Positions 1-8,584 of a stretch of 64,000 bases of DNA are shown here, piece after piece. Under the pieces are notes generated by a model. The model worked only from the letters and a program-made list of their open reading frames with translations, was not told where the DNA came from and made no database searches. The translations under genes and the position numbers were made by a program. Each line of letters begins with the position of its first letter. Positions within the stretch are counted from its first letter, which is position 1. Source of the DNA: Quisquiliibacterium transsilvanicum (GTDB lineage: Bacteria; Pseudomonadota; Gammaproteobacteria; Burkholderiales; Burkholderiaceae_E); NCBI RefSeq assembly GCF_014202215.1, contig NZ_JACHGB010000004.1:285255-349254 (forward strand), written 5' to 3'.

Positions 1-999
1 GGCGACGCCTTCGCCGGCAAGTTCGACGCCATCGCGGCGCACAGCCCGCGCGAGGCGGTCATCGAGGGCGCCCGCCGCATCCGCGACGCGCAGGCGGACC
101 TGGTGGTCGCCATCGGCGGCGGCTCGGTGATCGACGCGACCAAGGTCATGCTCCAGGCAGTCTGGTATGGCGTCGACTCGGTCGAGGGGCTCGATGCCAT
201 CGTCGGCGGTGCGCATCGCGGCGGCGCGGATCCCGGCGCCTGGGACGCCGATCCGCAGTCGCTGCGGATGATCGCGGTGCCCACCACCTTCTCGGCCGCC
301 GAATTCAGCAACGTGGCCGGCGTCACCGACGTGGCGCGCAGGCTCAAGCAGATGTACACCCACCCGCTGGCGGTGCCCCGCGCAGTGATCCTCGACCCGG
401 CGGCCACACTGGACACCCCCGAGCGCCTGCTGCTGTCGACCGGCATGCGCTCGATGGATCATGCCGTCGAGCGCTGGTGCGCGATCCGGTCGCTGCCCTT
501 CGGCGACGCGCTGTCGCTGCATGCGATGAAGATGCTCGCGGACGCGCTGCCGCGGGTCAAGGCGTCCCCGCAGGACCTGCAGGCCCGCTCCGACTGCCAG
601 GTGGCGATGTGGCTGTCGCTGCTGCCGCAGAGCGCCGGGGTGCCGTTCGGCGCGAGCCACGGCATCGGCTACATCCTGGGCGGCGCCTACGGGGTTCCCC
701 ATGGCGAGACCTCCTGCGTGATGCTTGCATCGGTGCTCGAATGGAACGAGGCGGTGAACGCCGAGCGCCAGCTGGCGGTCGCGCAGGCGCTGGGCCGGCC
801 GGGCGAGCGCGCGGGGCCGGCAATGCGGGAGTTCGTCCGCGGCCTCGGCCTGCCCTGGCGCCTGCGCGACGTGGGCATCGAGCGCGAGCGTCTCGCCGAG
901 ATCGCCGGCCGTTACGACGGCACCGGACCGATCGCGACCAACCCGCGCCGGGTCGGGTCGGCGGCGGACATCGTCGAGATCCTCGAACTCGCCTGGTGA
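1..999 (+). CDS. Iron-containing alcohol dehydrogenase family protein (5' end outside window)
   Basis: The reading frame is open from base 1, so the N-terminus lies upstream of the window. The visible part contains the nucleotide-binding glycine run VAIGGGSVIDA and the metal-site region of group III (iron-type) dehydrogenases: DHAVE, then GASHG and VPHGE. These enzymes reduce aldehydes or ketones (or maleylacetate) with NAD(P)H in the cytoplasm. The substrate cannot be read from the sequence; maleylacetate-reductase-like and general alcohol dehydrogenase are both possible. The usual length is near 370-400 residues, so perhaps 40-70 residues are missing. A universal stress protein gene follows 128 bases downstream on the same strand. 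Confidence 0.85.
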   Translation, partial: GDAFAGKFDAIAAHSPREAVIEGARRIRDAQADLVVAIGGGSVIDATKVMLQAVWYGVDSVEGLDAIVGGAHRGGADPGAWDADPQSLRMIAVPTTFSAAEFSNVAGVTDVARRLKQMYTHPLAVPRAVILDPAATLDTPERLLLSTGMRSMDHAVERWCAIRSLPFGDALSLHAMKMLADALPRVKASPQDLQARSDCQVAMWLSLLPQSAGVPFGASHGIGYILGGAYGVPHGETSCVMLASVLEWNEAVNAERQLAVAQALGRPGERAGPAMREFVRGLGLPWRLRDVGIERERLAEIAGRYDGTGPIATNPRRVGSAADIVEILELAW

Positions 1000-1127
1000 G
1001 CCCCGCGGCCCCGGCGGCTGCGGAATGGACGAAAATCAATGCATGATCCGCGGCATATCGCGGACCATGACATGCAGACTGGCAGGCGGCCGGTGCCACC
1101 GGCCCGGAACACGACAGAGGAGACCCC

Positions 1128-1571
1128 ATGTTCAGACGCATCCTGGTGCCCATCGACGGCTCCGAGCTCTCCACCGAGGCGCTGAAGTCGGCGATCCGGC
1201 TGGCCGAGGAGAACGGCGCCGCGATCATCGCGCTCAACGTCCAGCCGGTGTACCGGCCGCCAGTGGTGGCCGAAGTGCCCGTGGCGGACATCTACTCGCA
1301 GGAGGAGTACGAGTCGGGTGCGCTGCAGGTCGCGGACAAGGTGCTCGCAGACGCGAGCGCGCTCGCGGCTGCGGTGTCGGTGCCCTGCAAGACGGTCGCC
1401 CAGCTGGATGCGAGCCCCTGGGAGGCGATCATCCGGGTGGCCCGCGAAGAGGGCTGCGACCTGATCTTCATGGCCTCGCACGGCCGCAGGGGCGTGGCCG
1501 GCCTGCTGCTGGGCAGCGAAACCCAGAAAGTGCTCACCCACTGCAAGATCCCGGTGCTCGTGCATCGCTGA
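1128..1571 (+). CDS. Universal stress protein, UspA family
   Basis: A single Usp domain of 147 residues. It begins MFRRILVPIDGSE, the usual first strand and Asp of the fold, and ends with the ATP-binding signature G-x2-G-x9-G-S (GRRGVAG...LLGSET) followed by the terminal strand IPVLVHR. The ATP-type signature suggests an ATP-binding UspFG-like member that acts as a soluble stress or energy-status protein. The start is supported by GAGGAG just upstream. It stands alone, with two strong hairpins between it and the convergent hemN. Confidence 0.9.
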   Translation: MFRRILVPIDGSELSTEALKSAIRLAEENGAAIIALNVQPVYRPPVVAEVPVADIYSQEEYESGALQVADKVLADASALAAAVSVPCKTVAQLDASPWEAIIRVAREEGCDLIFMASHGRRGVAGLLLGSETQKVLTHCKIPVLVHR

Positions 1572-1580
1572 TCGCGCCGG

Positions 1581-1610
1581 CCGGCCGCCGCCCGTGGGCG
1601 GAGCGGCCGG
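1581..1610 (+). terminator. G+C-rich hairpin after uspA
   Basis: Ten bases after the uspA stop, CCGGCCGCCGCCC (1581-1593) pairs with GGGCGG-A-GCGGCCGG (1596-1610) with one bulged A and a two-base loop. There is no T tract, so this is terminator-like rather than a classical intrinsic terminator. Confidence 0.4.
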
Positions 1611-1643
1611 GCGGCGGGCCGGGCAGGCGGTGTGGAAACGCGG

Positions 1644-1670
1644 CGGCGGGCAGTTGCGGCCTGCCCGCCG
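1644..1670. terminator. Perfect 10-bp hairpin between convergent uspA and hemN
   Basis: CGGCGGGCAG (1644-1653) and CTGCCCGCCG (1661-1670) are perfect reverse complements with a 7-base loop. The element ends 3 bases before the hemN stop codon and can serve both converging transcripts. It has no T run. Confidence 0.5.
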
Positions 1671-1673
1671 GCT

Positions 1674-3062
1674 TCAGGCGATCTTGGAGTAGGTGCCCGC
1701 CGCGGGCGCGTGCTTCAGGTAGCGGTCGAAGGCCATCGCCACCGCGCGCACCAGCAGGCGGCCGCGCGGCAGCACCTCGATGCCGTCATCGAGGATCCGG
1801 ATGGCGCCTGCATCGTGCATCGGCGCCAGTTCCGCGAGCGCGTCAGCGAAGTAGCCCGGCGCGGAGATCCGGTGGCGGGCCTCGATCTCCGGCCACCAGA
1901 CCCGGAAGTTGCACATCAGCGACTGGATCACGTCGCGACGAAGGAAGTCGTCGTTGCCGAGCGCGATGCCGCGGATGATCGGCAGCTCGCCCTCTGCGAT
2001 CCGGCGGTAGTAGGCGTCCAGCGATTTCTCGTTCTGCGCCTGCACCGAGCCCACGGCCGAGATCGATGACACGCCCAGCGCGATCAGGTCGCCGGAGTCG
2101 TGCGAGCAGTAGCCCTGGAAGTTGCGGTGCAGCCTGCCTTCGCGTTGCGCAACCGCCAGTTCGTCGTCGGCGCGCGCGAAGTGATCCAGGCCCAGGTAGG
2201 CATAGCCGGCCTCACGGAACATCGACACTGCCATGTCGAAGAGCCTGGCGCGGATCTCGGCCGAGGGCAGCTCTTCCTCGTTGATGCGCCGCTGCGGCTT
2301 GAAGAGCTGCGGCAGGTGCGCGTAGTGGTAGAGCGCTACCCGGTCGGGGTTGGCGTCGATGGTGAGCTCGAGGGTGCGCCGGAAGCCCTCGACGGTCTGC
2401 TTGGGGAGGCCGTAGATGAGGTCGACGTTGATTGACCTGAAGCCGGCGTTGCGCGAGGTCTCGATCAGCTCGCGCGTGTCCTCGTAGGACTGGATCCGGT
2501 TGACCGCCCGCTGCACCGCGGGGTCGAAGTCCTGGATGCCGAGGCTCACGCGGTTCAGGCCCAGGCCGCGCAGCGTCCACAGGCGCGCGGGCGTGACCGT
2601 GCGCGGATCGATCTCGATCGAGTACTCGCCGTCCTCGGAGAACTCGAAATGCCGGGAAATGGCATCGAAGATCTCAACGAACTCCTCGTCGAGCATGAAG
2701 GTGGGCGTGCCGCCGCCGAAGTGGAGGTGGCTGATCCGCTGGCCGCGCCCGGTCAGCAGCGTCACCAGCTCCATCTCGCGCTTGAGCGCCTGGATGTACT
2801 CGCCGGACTTGCCCTGCTGCTTGGTGCCGATCTTGTTGCAGCCGCAGTAGTAGCAGATGGTCCGGCAGAACGGAATGTGCAGGTAGAGGCCGAGCGGATC
2901 CTGCCGGCGGCCGGCGCGCTCGAGCAGCGCCTGCGTGTACTGGGCCGGGTCGAAGCCCGGGGTGAAGCGGTCGGCCGTCGGGTACGAGGTGTACCGGGGG
3001 CCGCGGCCGCCGAATCGCTCGATCAGGGTGGGGTCGAGCTCGATTTCGCCGAAGGCCTGCAT
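1674..3062 (-). CDS. hemN: Oxygen-independent coproporphyrinogen III oxidase
   Basis: A radical SAM enzyme that oxidatively decarboxylates coproporphyrinogen III to protoporphyrinogen IX without oxygen. The N-terminal part carries PRYTSYPTADRF, typical of true HemN, and the cluster motif CRTICYYCGC (C-x3-C-x2-C-x-C), which separates HemN from HemW. GGGTPTF and the C-terminal HemN domain follow. I take the ATG at 3062 (MQAFGEIELD, 462 residues) rather than the longer frame to 3119, because the extra 19 residues are atypical and the region contains a regulatory site. It is a single gene, convergent with uspA. The FNR/Anr-like box at 3119-3132 fits induction when oxygen falls. Confidence 0.95.
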   Translation of the reverse strand: MQAFGEIELDPTLIERFGGRGPRYTSYPTADRFTPGFDPAQYTQALLERAGRRQDPLGLYLHIPFCRTICYYCGCNKIGTKQQGKSGEYIQALKREMELVTLLTGRGQRISHLHFGGGTPTFMLDEEFVEIFDAISRHFEFSEDGEYSIEIDPRTVTPARLWTLRGLGLNRVSLGIQDFDPAVQRAVNRIQSYEDTRELIETSRNAGFRSINVDLIYGLPKQTVEGFRRTLELTIDANPDRVALYHYAHLPQLFKPQRRINEEELPSAEIRARLFDMAVSMFREAGYAYLGLDHFARADDELAVAQREGRLHRNFQGYCSHDSGDLIALGVSSISAVGSVQAQNEKSLDAYYRRIAEGELPIIRGIALGNDDFLRRDVIQSLMCNFRVWWPEIEARHRISAPGYFADALAELAPMHDAGAIRILDDGIEVLPRGRLLVRAVAMAFDRYLKHAPAAGTYSKIA

Positions 3063-3118
3063 TGGGTGGTTCCGTGTTCGTGACGCCGCGAGTGTCGGCG
3101 CGCATGCCTCGCGCGGCA

Positions 3119-3132
3119 TTGAGAAAGGTCAA
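3119..3132 (-). promoter_or_regulatory. FNR/Anr-type box upstream of hemN
   Basis: TTGA-N6-TCAA is a perfect symmetrical core of the FNR/Anr/CRP-family half-sites (consensus TTGAT-N4-ATCAA). Its centre lies about 63 bases before the hemN ATG. An activator at -41.5 would put the transcript start near 3084. hemN genes are known FNR/Anr targets in many proteobacteria; binding here is inferred. Confidence 0.55.
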
Positions 3133-3180
3133 TGACTTGGCCGGCGGGCCATCCTGCCGGCGGTTGCGGGCCGGGGCGCT

Positions 3181-3951
3181 TCAGTCGTCGACCGGCACTG
3201 TGTAGTTCAGCGCAAGCCGGCCGCCGTCCGGGTAGACGGTCTGGCCGGTCATGTAGGAGGCGTCGTCGCCGGCCAGGAAGACCGCGACCTTGGCGATCTC
3301 GTCGGGCTCTCCGAGCCGCTTCATCGGCGTTCTCGACAGCAGCTTGCGGCGGGCCGCATCCGAGCCCAGCACCGCCTTGCGCGCCAGCTCGGTGGCGATG
3401 GTGCCGGGGCCGATCGCGTTGACGCGGATGCCGTGCTCGGCGAGCGCCATCGCCATCACTTTCGTTAGCTGGTTGACGCCGCCCTTGGAGACGACATAGG
3501 GCACCTGGTCGGGGATGGCCAGCACCGCGTTCACGCTGGACATCAGCACTATCGCGCCGCCGTCGCCCTGCGCGACCATGCGGCGCGCGGCGGCCTGGCC
3601 GAACAGGAAGTAGGACTTCAGGTTCACTGCCAGCACCCGGTCGAAGTCGGTCTCCTCGAGCTCGAGGAAGGACGCGGCATGCACGATGCCGGCGTTCGCG
3701 AGCAGGATGTCCAGCCGGCCGAAACGCTCGACCGCCACCCGGACCGCTTCGTTCGCGACTGACTTGTCGGTCACGTCGCCGGCCAGGAAGAGGGCGCGCG
3801 CCCCCAGCTCCCCTGCCAGCCGCGCGCCCGCCTCGGCGTCGAGGTCGACGATCAGCACCCGCGCGCCTTCGTCGACGAAGCGCCTTGCGCAGGCCTCGCC
3901 GATCCCGTTCGCCCCTCCGGTGACGATCGCCACCTTGTCATTCAGCCGCAC
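3181..3951 (-). CDS. SDR-family oxidoreductase
   Basis: A classical short-chain dehydrogenase of 256 residues. Visible motifs are the cofactor loop TGGANGIGE, the Asp at the end of strand 2 (LIVDLD, which favours NAD(H)), the NAG motif, the Ser in MSSVN and the YVVSK catalytic Tyr-Lys pair, then PGTIAT. I chose the GTG start at 3951 because a clear GGGAGG precedes it by about 7 bases; the open frame runs further but with no sensible N-terminus. The substrate is not predictable; it resembles 3-oxoacyl-ACP reductase or sugar-alcohol dehydrogenase members. Confidence 0.85.
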   Translation of the reverse strand: MRLNDKVAIVTGGANGIGEACARRFVDEGARVLIVDLDAEAGARLAGELGARALFLAGDVTDKSVANEAVRVAVERFGRLDILLANAGIVHAASFLELEETDFDRVLAVNLKSYFLFGQAAARRMVAQGDGGAIVLMSSVNAVLAIPDQVPYVVSKGGVNQLTKVMAMALAEHGIRVNAIGPGTIATELARKAVLGSDAARRKLLSRTPMKRLGEPDEIAKVAVFLAGDDASYMTGQTVYPDGGRLALNYTVPVDD

Positions 3952-4093
3952 CTCGAGTCCCTCCCGGATCAACGGGCCACGCCTGCATGGCCCGACGCAA
4001 GGATAACGCCGCGCGTCACGCGGGCCCGCGCGACGCAAGATAGCGTCCCGCCTGGTGGTGGCGCGCAGGCCGCGCCGGGCAGGGCCGGCGGAC

Positions 4094-4099
4094 TAGAAT
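4094..4099 (+). promoter_or_regulatory. -10-like hexamer very close to the dacB start
   Basis: TAGAAT sits 7 bases before the dacB ATG at 4107 and there is no Shine-Dalgarno sequence in between. If it is a real -10 box the transcript would begin at or near the ATG, i.e. a leaderless mRNA. No good -35 is visible. Confidence 0.35.
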
Positions 4100-4106
4100 C
4101 CCGGCG

Positions 4107-5549
4107 ATGCGTCAGATCATCGCCCTTGCTGTCTGCCTCGTCCTCTATTCCTTCGTGCCGGGTCCCGCTGCGGCCCAGGGCGCGGCCGCCGCGCCGCCGG
4201 CCGCCGCGCTTCTCGACGGCTGGCTGCAGGGCACCGGGATCGCGCCCAGCGACGTGGGGATCTACGCGGTGCCGGTCGACGGGGGGCCGCCGCTGCTGGC
4301 CCACGACTCGGGGCAGGCGTTCAACCCGGCTTCGACGATGAAGGTCCTGACCACGCTGGCGGCACTCTCCGTGCTGGGGCCGGAGCACCGCTGGCGCACC
4401 GGCGCGCACCTGCGCGGCGAACTGCGCGACGGGATCCTGCACGGCGACCTAGTGCTGCGCGGCGGCGGCGACCCGAAGCTTGTCATCGAGGACCTCAGCG
4501 CCTTCATCGAAGCGATGCGCCGTGCCGGCCTGCGCGAAATCCGCGGATCGCTGGTCATCGACGACTGGCGCTACGACGTCGGCCGCGACAGCGTCGAGCG
4601 TTTCGACCTGGATCTCTCCCAACCCTACAACGTTCTGCCGCACGCGATGCTGATGAATTTCAAGGCGACGCGGGTGGTGGTGCAGCCGGGGGCCGGTGGG
4701 GCGCAGATCGCGCTCGATCCGCCGCTGTCCGGGGTGCCGGTGGAGAACCACCTGAGGATCGCGCGCGGCGCCTGCCGCCACGGCGCGGCGGGCCTGACCG
4801 TGCGCGACGACGACACCGACCTGCGCGGCCCCCGGATCCGGGTGTCCGGCCCCTATTCGCCAGCCTGCGGCGAGCAGGGGATCTTCGTCTCGGTGCTGAC
4901 CCACGAGCAGTTCATCGGCGCGCTGTTCCGCGCCGCCTGGCAGGCTGCTGGCGGCACCTGGGACGGCAGGGTGCGCGTCGAGGCGGGCGCGGCGCGTGGG
5001 GCGCCCTGGCTGGAGTGGGTGTCCCCCAGGACGCTGGCCGACGTGGTCCGCGACGTGAACAAGTTCAGCAACAACGTGATGGCGCGCCAGCTCTTCCTGG
5101 AACTCGCCGTGGCAAGCGGAGTGCGCCCAGCGACGGTGGCCGGGGCCCGCGCGGTGCTGGCGCGCTGGCTGGCGGCACAGGGGCTGGACCTTCCTGGCCT
5201 GTTCGTCGAGAACGGATCGGGACTGTCGCGCCGCGAGCGCGTCGGCGCGGCCGGCCTGGCGCGCGCGCTCCAGCACGCGGCTGCCGGCCCCTACGCTGAC
5301 CTGCTGCGGAATTCGCTGCCGGTCGTCGGGGTCGACGGGACGATGAAGCGAAGACTCGTCGACGATCCGGTCGCCGGCCGCGCATGGATCAAGACCGGCA
5401 GCCTCGCCGACGTCCGGTCGATCGCAGGTTATGTGGATGCCGTCTCCGGCCGGCGGCACGCGGTGGTGTTCATCGTGAACGGGCCGCGCGCGACTGCGGC
5501 GCCGGCCGCGCAGGACCGCTTCCTGAGGTGGGTGCATGCCAACGGCTGA
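4107..5549 (+). CDS. dacB: D-alanyl-D-alanine carboxypeptidase/endopeptidase, PBP4 type
   Basis: A periplasmic penicillin-binding protein of 480 residues that trims or cleaves peptidoglycan peptides. It has a signal peptide (about residues 1-24, ending PAAAQ), the nucleophile motif STMK at 76-79, SNN (within KFSNNVMA) and the KTG box in WIKTGSLAD. The long insertion between the STMK and SNN boxes is the PBP4/S13 family hallmark, and the length is normal. The VanZ-like gene downstream starts 14 bases before this gene ends, so the two are probably co-translated. Confidence 0.93.
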   Translation: MRQIIALAVCLVLYSFVPGPAAAQGAAAAPPAAALLDGWLQGTGIAPSDVGIYAVPVDGGPPLLAHDSGQAFNPASTMKVLTTLAALSVLGPEHRWRTGAHLRGELRDGILHGDLVLRGGGDPKLVIEDLSAFIEAMRRAGLREIRGSLVIDDWRYDVGRDSVERFDLDLSQPYNVLPHAMLMNFKATRVVVQPGAGGAQIALDPPLSGVPVENHLRIARGACRHGAAGLTVRDDDTDLRGPRIRVSGPYSPACGEQGIFVSVLTHEQFIGALFRAAWQAAGGTWDGRVRVEAGAARGAPWLEWVSPRTLADVVRDVNKFSNNVMARQLFLELAVASGVRPATVAGARAVLARWLAAQGLDLPGLFVENGSGLSRRERVGAAGLARALQHAAAGPYADLLRNSLPVVGVDGTMKRRLVDDPVAGRAWIKTGSLADVRSIAGYVDAVSGRRHAVVFIVNGPRATAAPAAQDRFLRWVHANG

Positions 5550-6801
5550 GCGGCCGGCGCGCGCCGGGCTGGTCGCCGCGGTGGTCGTCTACATGATCGG
5601 CCTCGCCTGGCTCTCGCTTTCCAGGGGAGGCGCGCCGGCGTGCGGCGCTTCCTGGCTGATGGAGAGCGGGGCCCTGTCCCGGGCCGATCTCGTGGTCAAC
5701 GTCGTCGCCTACGTCCCGCTCGGCGCGCTGATCGCCGCCGGCGGGGCTCCCGGCGGGCAGGTGCGGCGGCGCATCCTCCTGGCCGCGGCGACCGGGGCGC
5801 TCCTATCGCTCGCGATAGAGACAATCCAGGTCTGCCTACCGGCCAGGACTTCCGCCTGGTCGGACCTCCTTGCCAACGCGTCCGGGGCTGCGATCGGCGC
5901 GATCTTCCCGGGGGTGGTGCTGCGGGCGCACCGTGCGGTCGAGGCGGGCGGGGTGCCCGGCCTGCCTGCCGGATCGACCGCGCCCCAGCCGCTGCTGGCG
6001 CTGGCCTTGCTGACGCTGTTCTTCTGGATCGGCGAGCGCAGCCTGCCCTGGGCGCTGACCCTGGACGTCGACCGGCTCCGCGCGAACCTCGCGTTCCTCA
6101 AGCCCGCTCTTGCGGGGATGCCGACGCTGGATCCCTGGCGCCTCGCGAGCCATGTGGCGGCGTGGCTGGTATTCGGGCTGGCGATCCGTGCCGGCCTGCA
6201 GTCCTGGGCGCCGGTGCTGCGGATCACCGCGATCGGGGTGTTCACCGTCCTGCTGCTCCAACTGCTGCTGGTCGTCCCGTCGCTGTCGCTGGAACAGCTC
6301 GTCGGGCTGGCGATCGCTGCGGTAGGCTGGATCCTGCTCCGCCTGCCCGCGATGTCGCGCTGTCTGCCGCTCGCTCTCTGCGCCGCCACCCTCGCCTGGG
6401 TCACGCTCTACGAGTTGCGGCAGGGCATGGGAGAGCTTGCCACGGGCTTCTCCTGGCTGCCGATCTTCGGGGCCGGAAACCCCCTGGGCGCGCTGCAACT
6501 CGGTCTGTATTTCTTCGCGGTCGCCCTTGCCTTCGCGCTTGCGCGCGCGTGGCAGTCGGCGCTGCGCCACCGCCAGCGGGCGCGACAGCCAGGGCGTCAG
6601 ACCCCCCGCGGTGCCAGCCTCGCCGTGGCCGCGACGGTCGCCTGGATTGCGCTCCTGGAGGTCGCGCAGCTCTGGATCCCCGGGCGATCGCCTGACGTCT
6701 CGCCGCCGCTCCTGGTGGGGCTCGGCTGGATGATCGCGCTGGCGGTGCAGGCGCGGGTCAGAGCCCCAGTTCGCGCCACAGCGAGTCGATCCGGGTCTTG
6801 A
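5536..6801 (+). CDS. VanZ-like multi-pass membrane protein
   Basis: 421 residues with roughly ten hydrophobic segments. The N-terminal third matches the VanZ domain: a first helix, then [18 protein letters not shown] and [14 protein letters not shown], the conserved Glu/Gln and Asn/Gly positions of the family. The rest is additional membrane segments of no assigned function. VanZ proteins are known from teicoplanin resistance but most members have no defined role. It overlaps dacB by 14 bases, which suggests an envelope role, and its 3' end overlaps the convergent ubiD by 44 bases. Confidence 0.7.
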   Translation: MPTAERPARAGLVAAVVVYMIGLAWLSLSRGGAPACGASWLMESGALSRADLVVNVVAYVPLGALIAAGGAPGGQVRRRILLAAATGALLSLAIETIQVCLPARTSAWSDLLANASGAAIGAIFPGVVLRAHRAVEAGGVPGLPAGSTAPQPLLALALLTLFFWIGERSLPWALTLDVDRLRANLAFLKPALAGMPTLDPWRLASHVAAWLVFGLAIRAGLQSWAPVLRITAIGVFTVLLLQLLLVVPSLSLEQLVGLAIAAVGWILLRLPAMSRCLPLALCAATLAWVTLYELRQGMGELATGFSWLPIFGAGNPLGALQLGLYFFAVALAFALARAWQSALRHRQRARQPGRQTPRGASLAVAATVAWIALLEVAQLWIPGRSPDVSPPLLVGLGWMIALAVQARVRAPVRATASRSGS

Positions 6802-8314
6802 CCTGCGGGTCCATCGAGATCGCGCGGCCCCATTCGCGGCTGGTCTCGCCGGGCCACTTGTTGGTGGCGTCCAGCCCCATCTTCGATCCCAGCCCCGACA
6901 CCGGTGAGGCGAAATCCAGGTAGTCGATCGGGGTGTTCTCGACCAGGGTGGTGTCGCGCGCCGGGTCCATGCGGGTGGTGATGGCCCAGATCACTTCCTT
7001 CCAGTCGCGGGGATCCACGTCGTCGTCGACCACGACGATGAATTTCGTGTACATGAACTGCCGCAGGAAGCTCCAGATGCCGAACATCACCCGCTTGGCG
7101 TGCCCCGGGTACTGCTTGCGGATCGACACCACCGCCATCCGGTAGGAGCAGCCCTCGGGCGGAAGGTGGAAGTCGACGATCTCGGGGAACTGCTTCTGCA
7201 GGATCGGGACGAACACCTCGTTGAGCGCCACGCCCAGCACCGCGGGCTCGTCCGGCGGCTTGCCGGTATAGGTGGAGTGGTAGATCGGGTCGCGCCGCAT
7301 CGTGATGCGGTCGATCGAAAACACCGGGAACCAGTCCTGCTCGTTGTAGTAGCCGGTGTGGTCGCCGTAGGGCCCTTCCAGCGCCATCTCGAAGCCGGTG
7401 CGCGCCGCCGGCGGCAGTTCGCCCGTCCAGCCCAGGGCGGCGGCGTTGGCGCGGGTGGCGCTGCCGTCGGGATCGGGCCGGATGCTGCCTTCGAGAACGA
7501 TCTCGGCGCGCGCCGGCACCCGCAGGTCGCTGCCGATGCATTTCACCAGTTCGGTCCGCGCGCCGCGCAGCAGCCCGGCGAACTGGTACTCGGACAGACT
7601 GTCGGGCACCGGCGTGACTGCGCCGAGGATGGTGGCGGGGTCTGCGCCCAGCGCGACCGCGATCGGGAAGGGCTTGTCCGGCGAGGCCTGCGCGTGCTCC
7701 CGGAAATCCAGCGCGCCGCCCCGGTGCGCGAGCCAGCGCATGATGGTCTTGTCCGGCGCGATCACCTGCTGCCGGTAAATGCCCAGGTTCTGCCGCGGCC
7801 GCGTCGGGCCGCGGGTGATGATCAGCCCCCAGGTGATCAGCGGCGCGGCGTCGCCGGGCCAGCAGGTCTGCACCGGCAGCTCCCCGAGATCGACCGCGCT
7901 GCCCTCCCGAACGATCTCCTGGCAGGGCCCCGAGGACAGCTCCTTTGGCGCCATGTTCAGCACCTGCTTGAGCACCGGCCACTTCTCCCATGCGTCGCGG
8001 AATCCCTTCGGGGGATCCGGCTCCTTCAGGTAGGCGAGCAGCCGGCCTACCTCACGCAGCGCCTCGGTCGATTCCTGGCCCATGCCGAGCGCGACGCGCC
8101 TGGGCGTTCCGAAGAGGTTGGCGAGCACTGGCATCCGGTACTCCCGGCCTGCGTCCGTCGGGCGCTCGAAAAGCAGCGCCGGTCCGCCGGTCCGCAGCAC
8201 CCGGTCTGCGACCTCGGTCATCTCCAGCCGCGGGGACAGCGGGGTCGAGATGCTTTTGAGCTCACCAAGCGCACCGAGTTGGTGCATAAAGTCTCTCAGA
8301 TCGGTGTATTTCAT
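6758..8314 (-). CDS. ubiD: 4-hydroxy-3-polyprenylbenzoate decarboxylase (UbiD family)
   Basis: A prenylated-FMN-dependent decarboxylase of the ubiquinone pathway, 518 residues, close to the usual length. It starts [13 protein letters not shown], the standard UbiD N-terminus, and contains the family region [10 protein letters not shown], the Glu-rich active-site part [12 protein letters not shown] and the C-terminal [13 protein letters not shown] and DYLDFASP. The ubiX partner that makes the cofactor is not in this window. Its 3' end overlaps the VanZ-like gene on the other strand. Confidence 0.94.
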   Translation of the reverse strand: MKYTDLRDFMHQLGALGELKSISTPLSPRLEMTEVADRVLRTGGPALLFERPTDAGREYRMPVLANLFGTPRRVALGMGQESTEALREVGRLLAYLKEPDPPKGFRDAWEKWPVLKQVLNMAPKELSSGPCQEIVREGSAVDLGELPVQTCWPGDAAPLITWGLIITRGPTRPRQNLGIYRQQVIAPDKTIMRWLAHRGGALDFREHAQASPDKPFPIAVALGADPATILGAVTPVPDSLSEYQFAGLLRGARTELVKCIGSDLRVPARAEIVLEGSIRPDPDGSATRANAAALGWTGELPPAARTGFEMALEGPYGDHTGYYNEQDWFPVFSIDRITMRRDPIYHSTYTGKPPDEPAVLGVALNEVFVPILQKQFPEIVDFHLPPEGCSYRMAVVSIRKQYPGHAKRVMFGIWSFLRQFMYTKFIVVVDDDVDPRDWKEVIWAITTRMDPARDTTLVENTPIDYLDFASPVSGLGSKMGLDATNKWPGETSREWGRAISMDPQVKTRIDSLWRELGL

Positions 8315-8367
8315 CGTCTGGCGCCAAGATCAGTGCAATATACTGCCGAATCCGTCGCTCATCCCCG

Positions 8368-8396
8368 TTGACCGACCGTTCGTCGGTACCTAGAAT
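8368..8396 (+). promoter_or_regulatory. Sigma-70-type promoter with an inverted-repeat operator in its spacer
   Basis: TTGACC (8368-8373), exactly 17 bases, then TAGAAT (8391-8396): five of six consensus positions in each box. The perfect inverted repeat ACCGAC-N5-GTCGGT (8371-8387) overlaps the -35 box and fills most of the spacer, where a bound repressor would block polymerase. The repeat looks like operators of TetR-family repressors. Transcription would begin near 8403 and leave a leader of about 180 bases before the lytic transglycosylase gene. Confidence 0.6.
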
Positions 8397-8584
8397 CCGC
8401 CGAAATTCACGGGGTTCGCAGCTCAGAGCCCCTTCCAGATCAGACTCGGCGAGCAAGGGCTCGCAAACGAGCGTCTTACTGGGCCCAGCCGCTTGGCGGG
8501 TCCGACCGGGTCAAGGCATCGAGATCGCTGCACGGCGTCCGTCGTCCAGCGTGCCGGCCCGGTCTCGCGCCTCAGGGAGTCGCC

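Noticed and set aside
1048-1063. CCGCG-N6-CGCGG inverted repeat upstream of uspA
   Set aside because: Short G+C arms like this are expected by chance in such G+C-rich sequence; no promoter elements line up with it.
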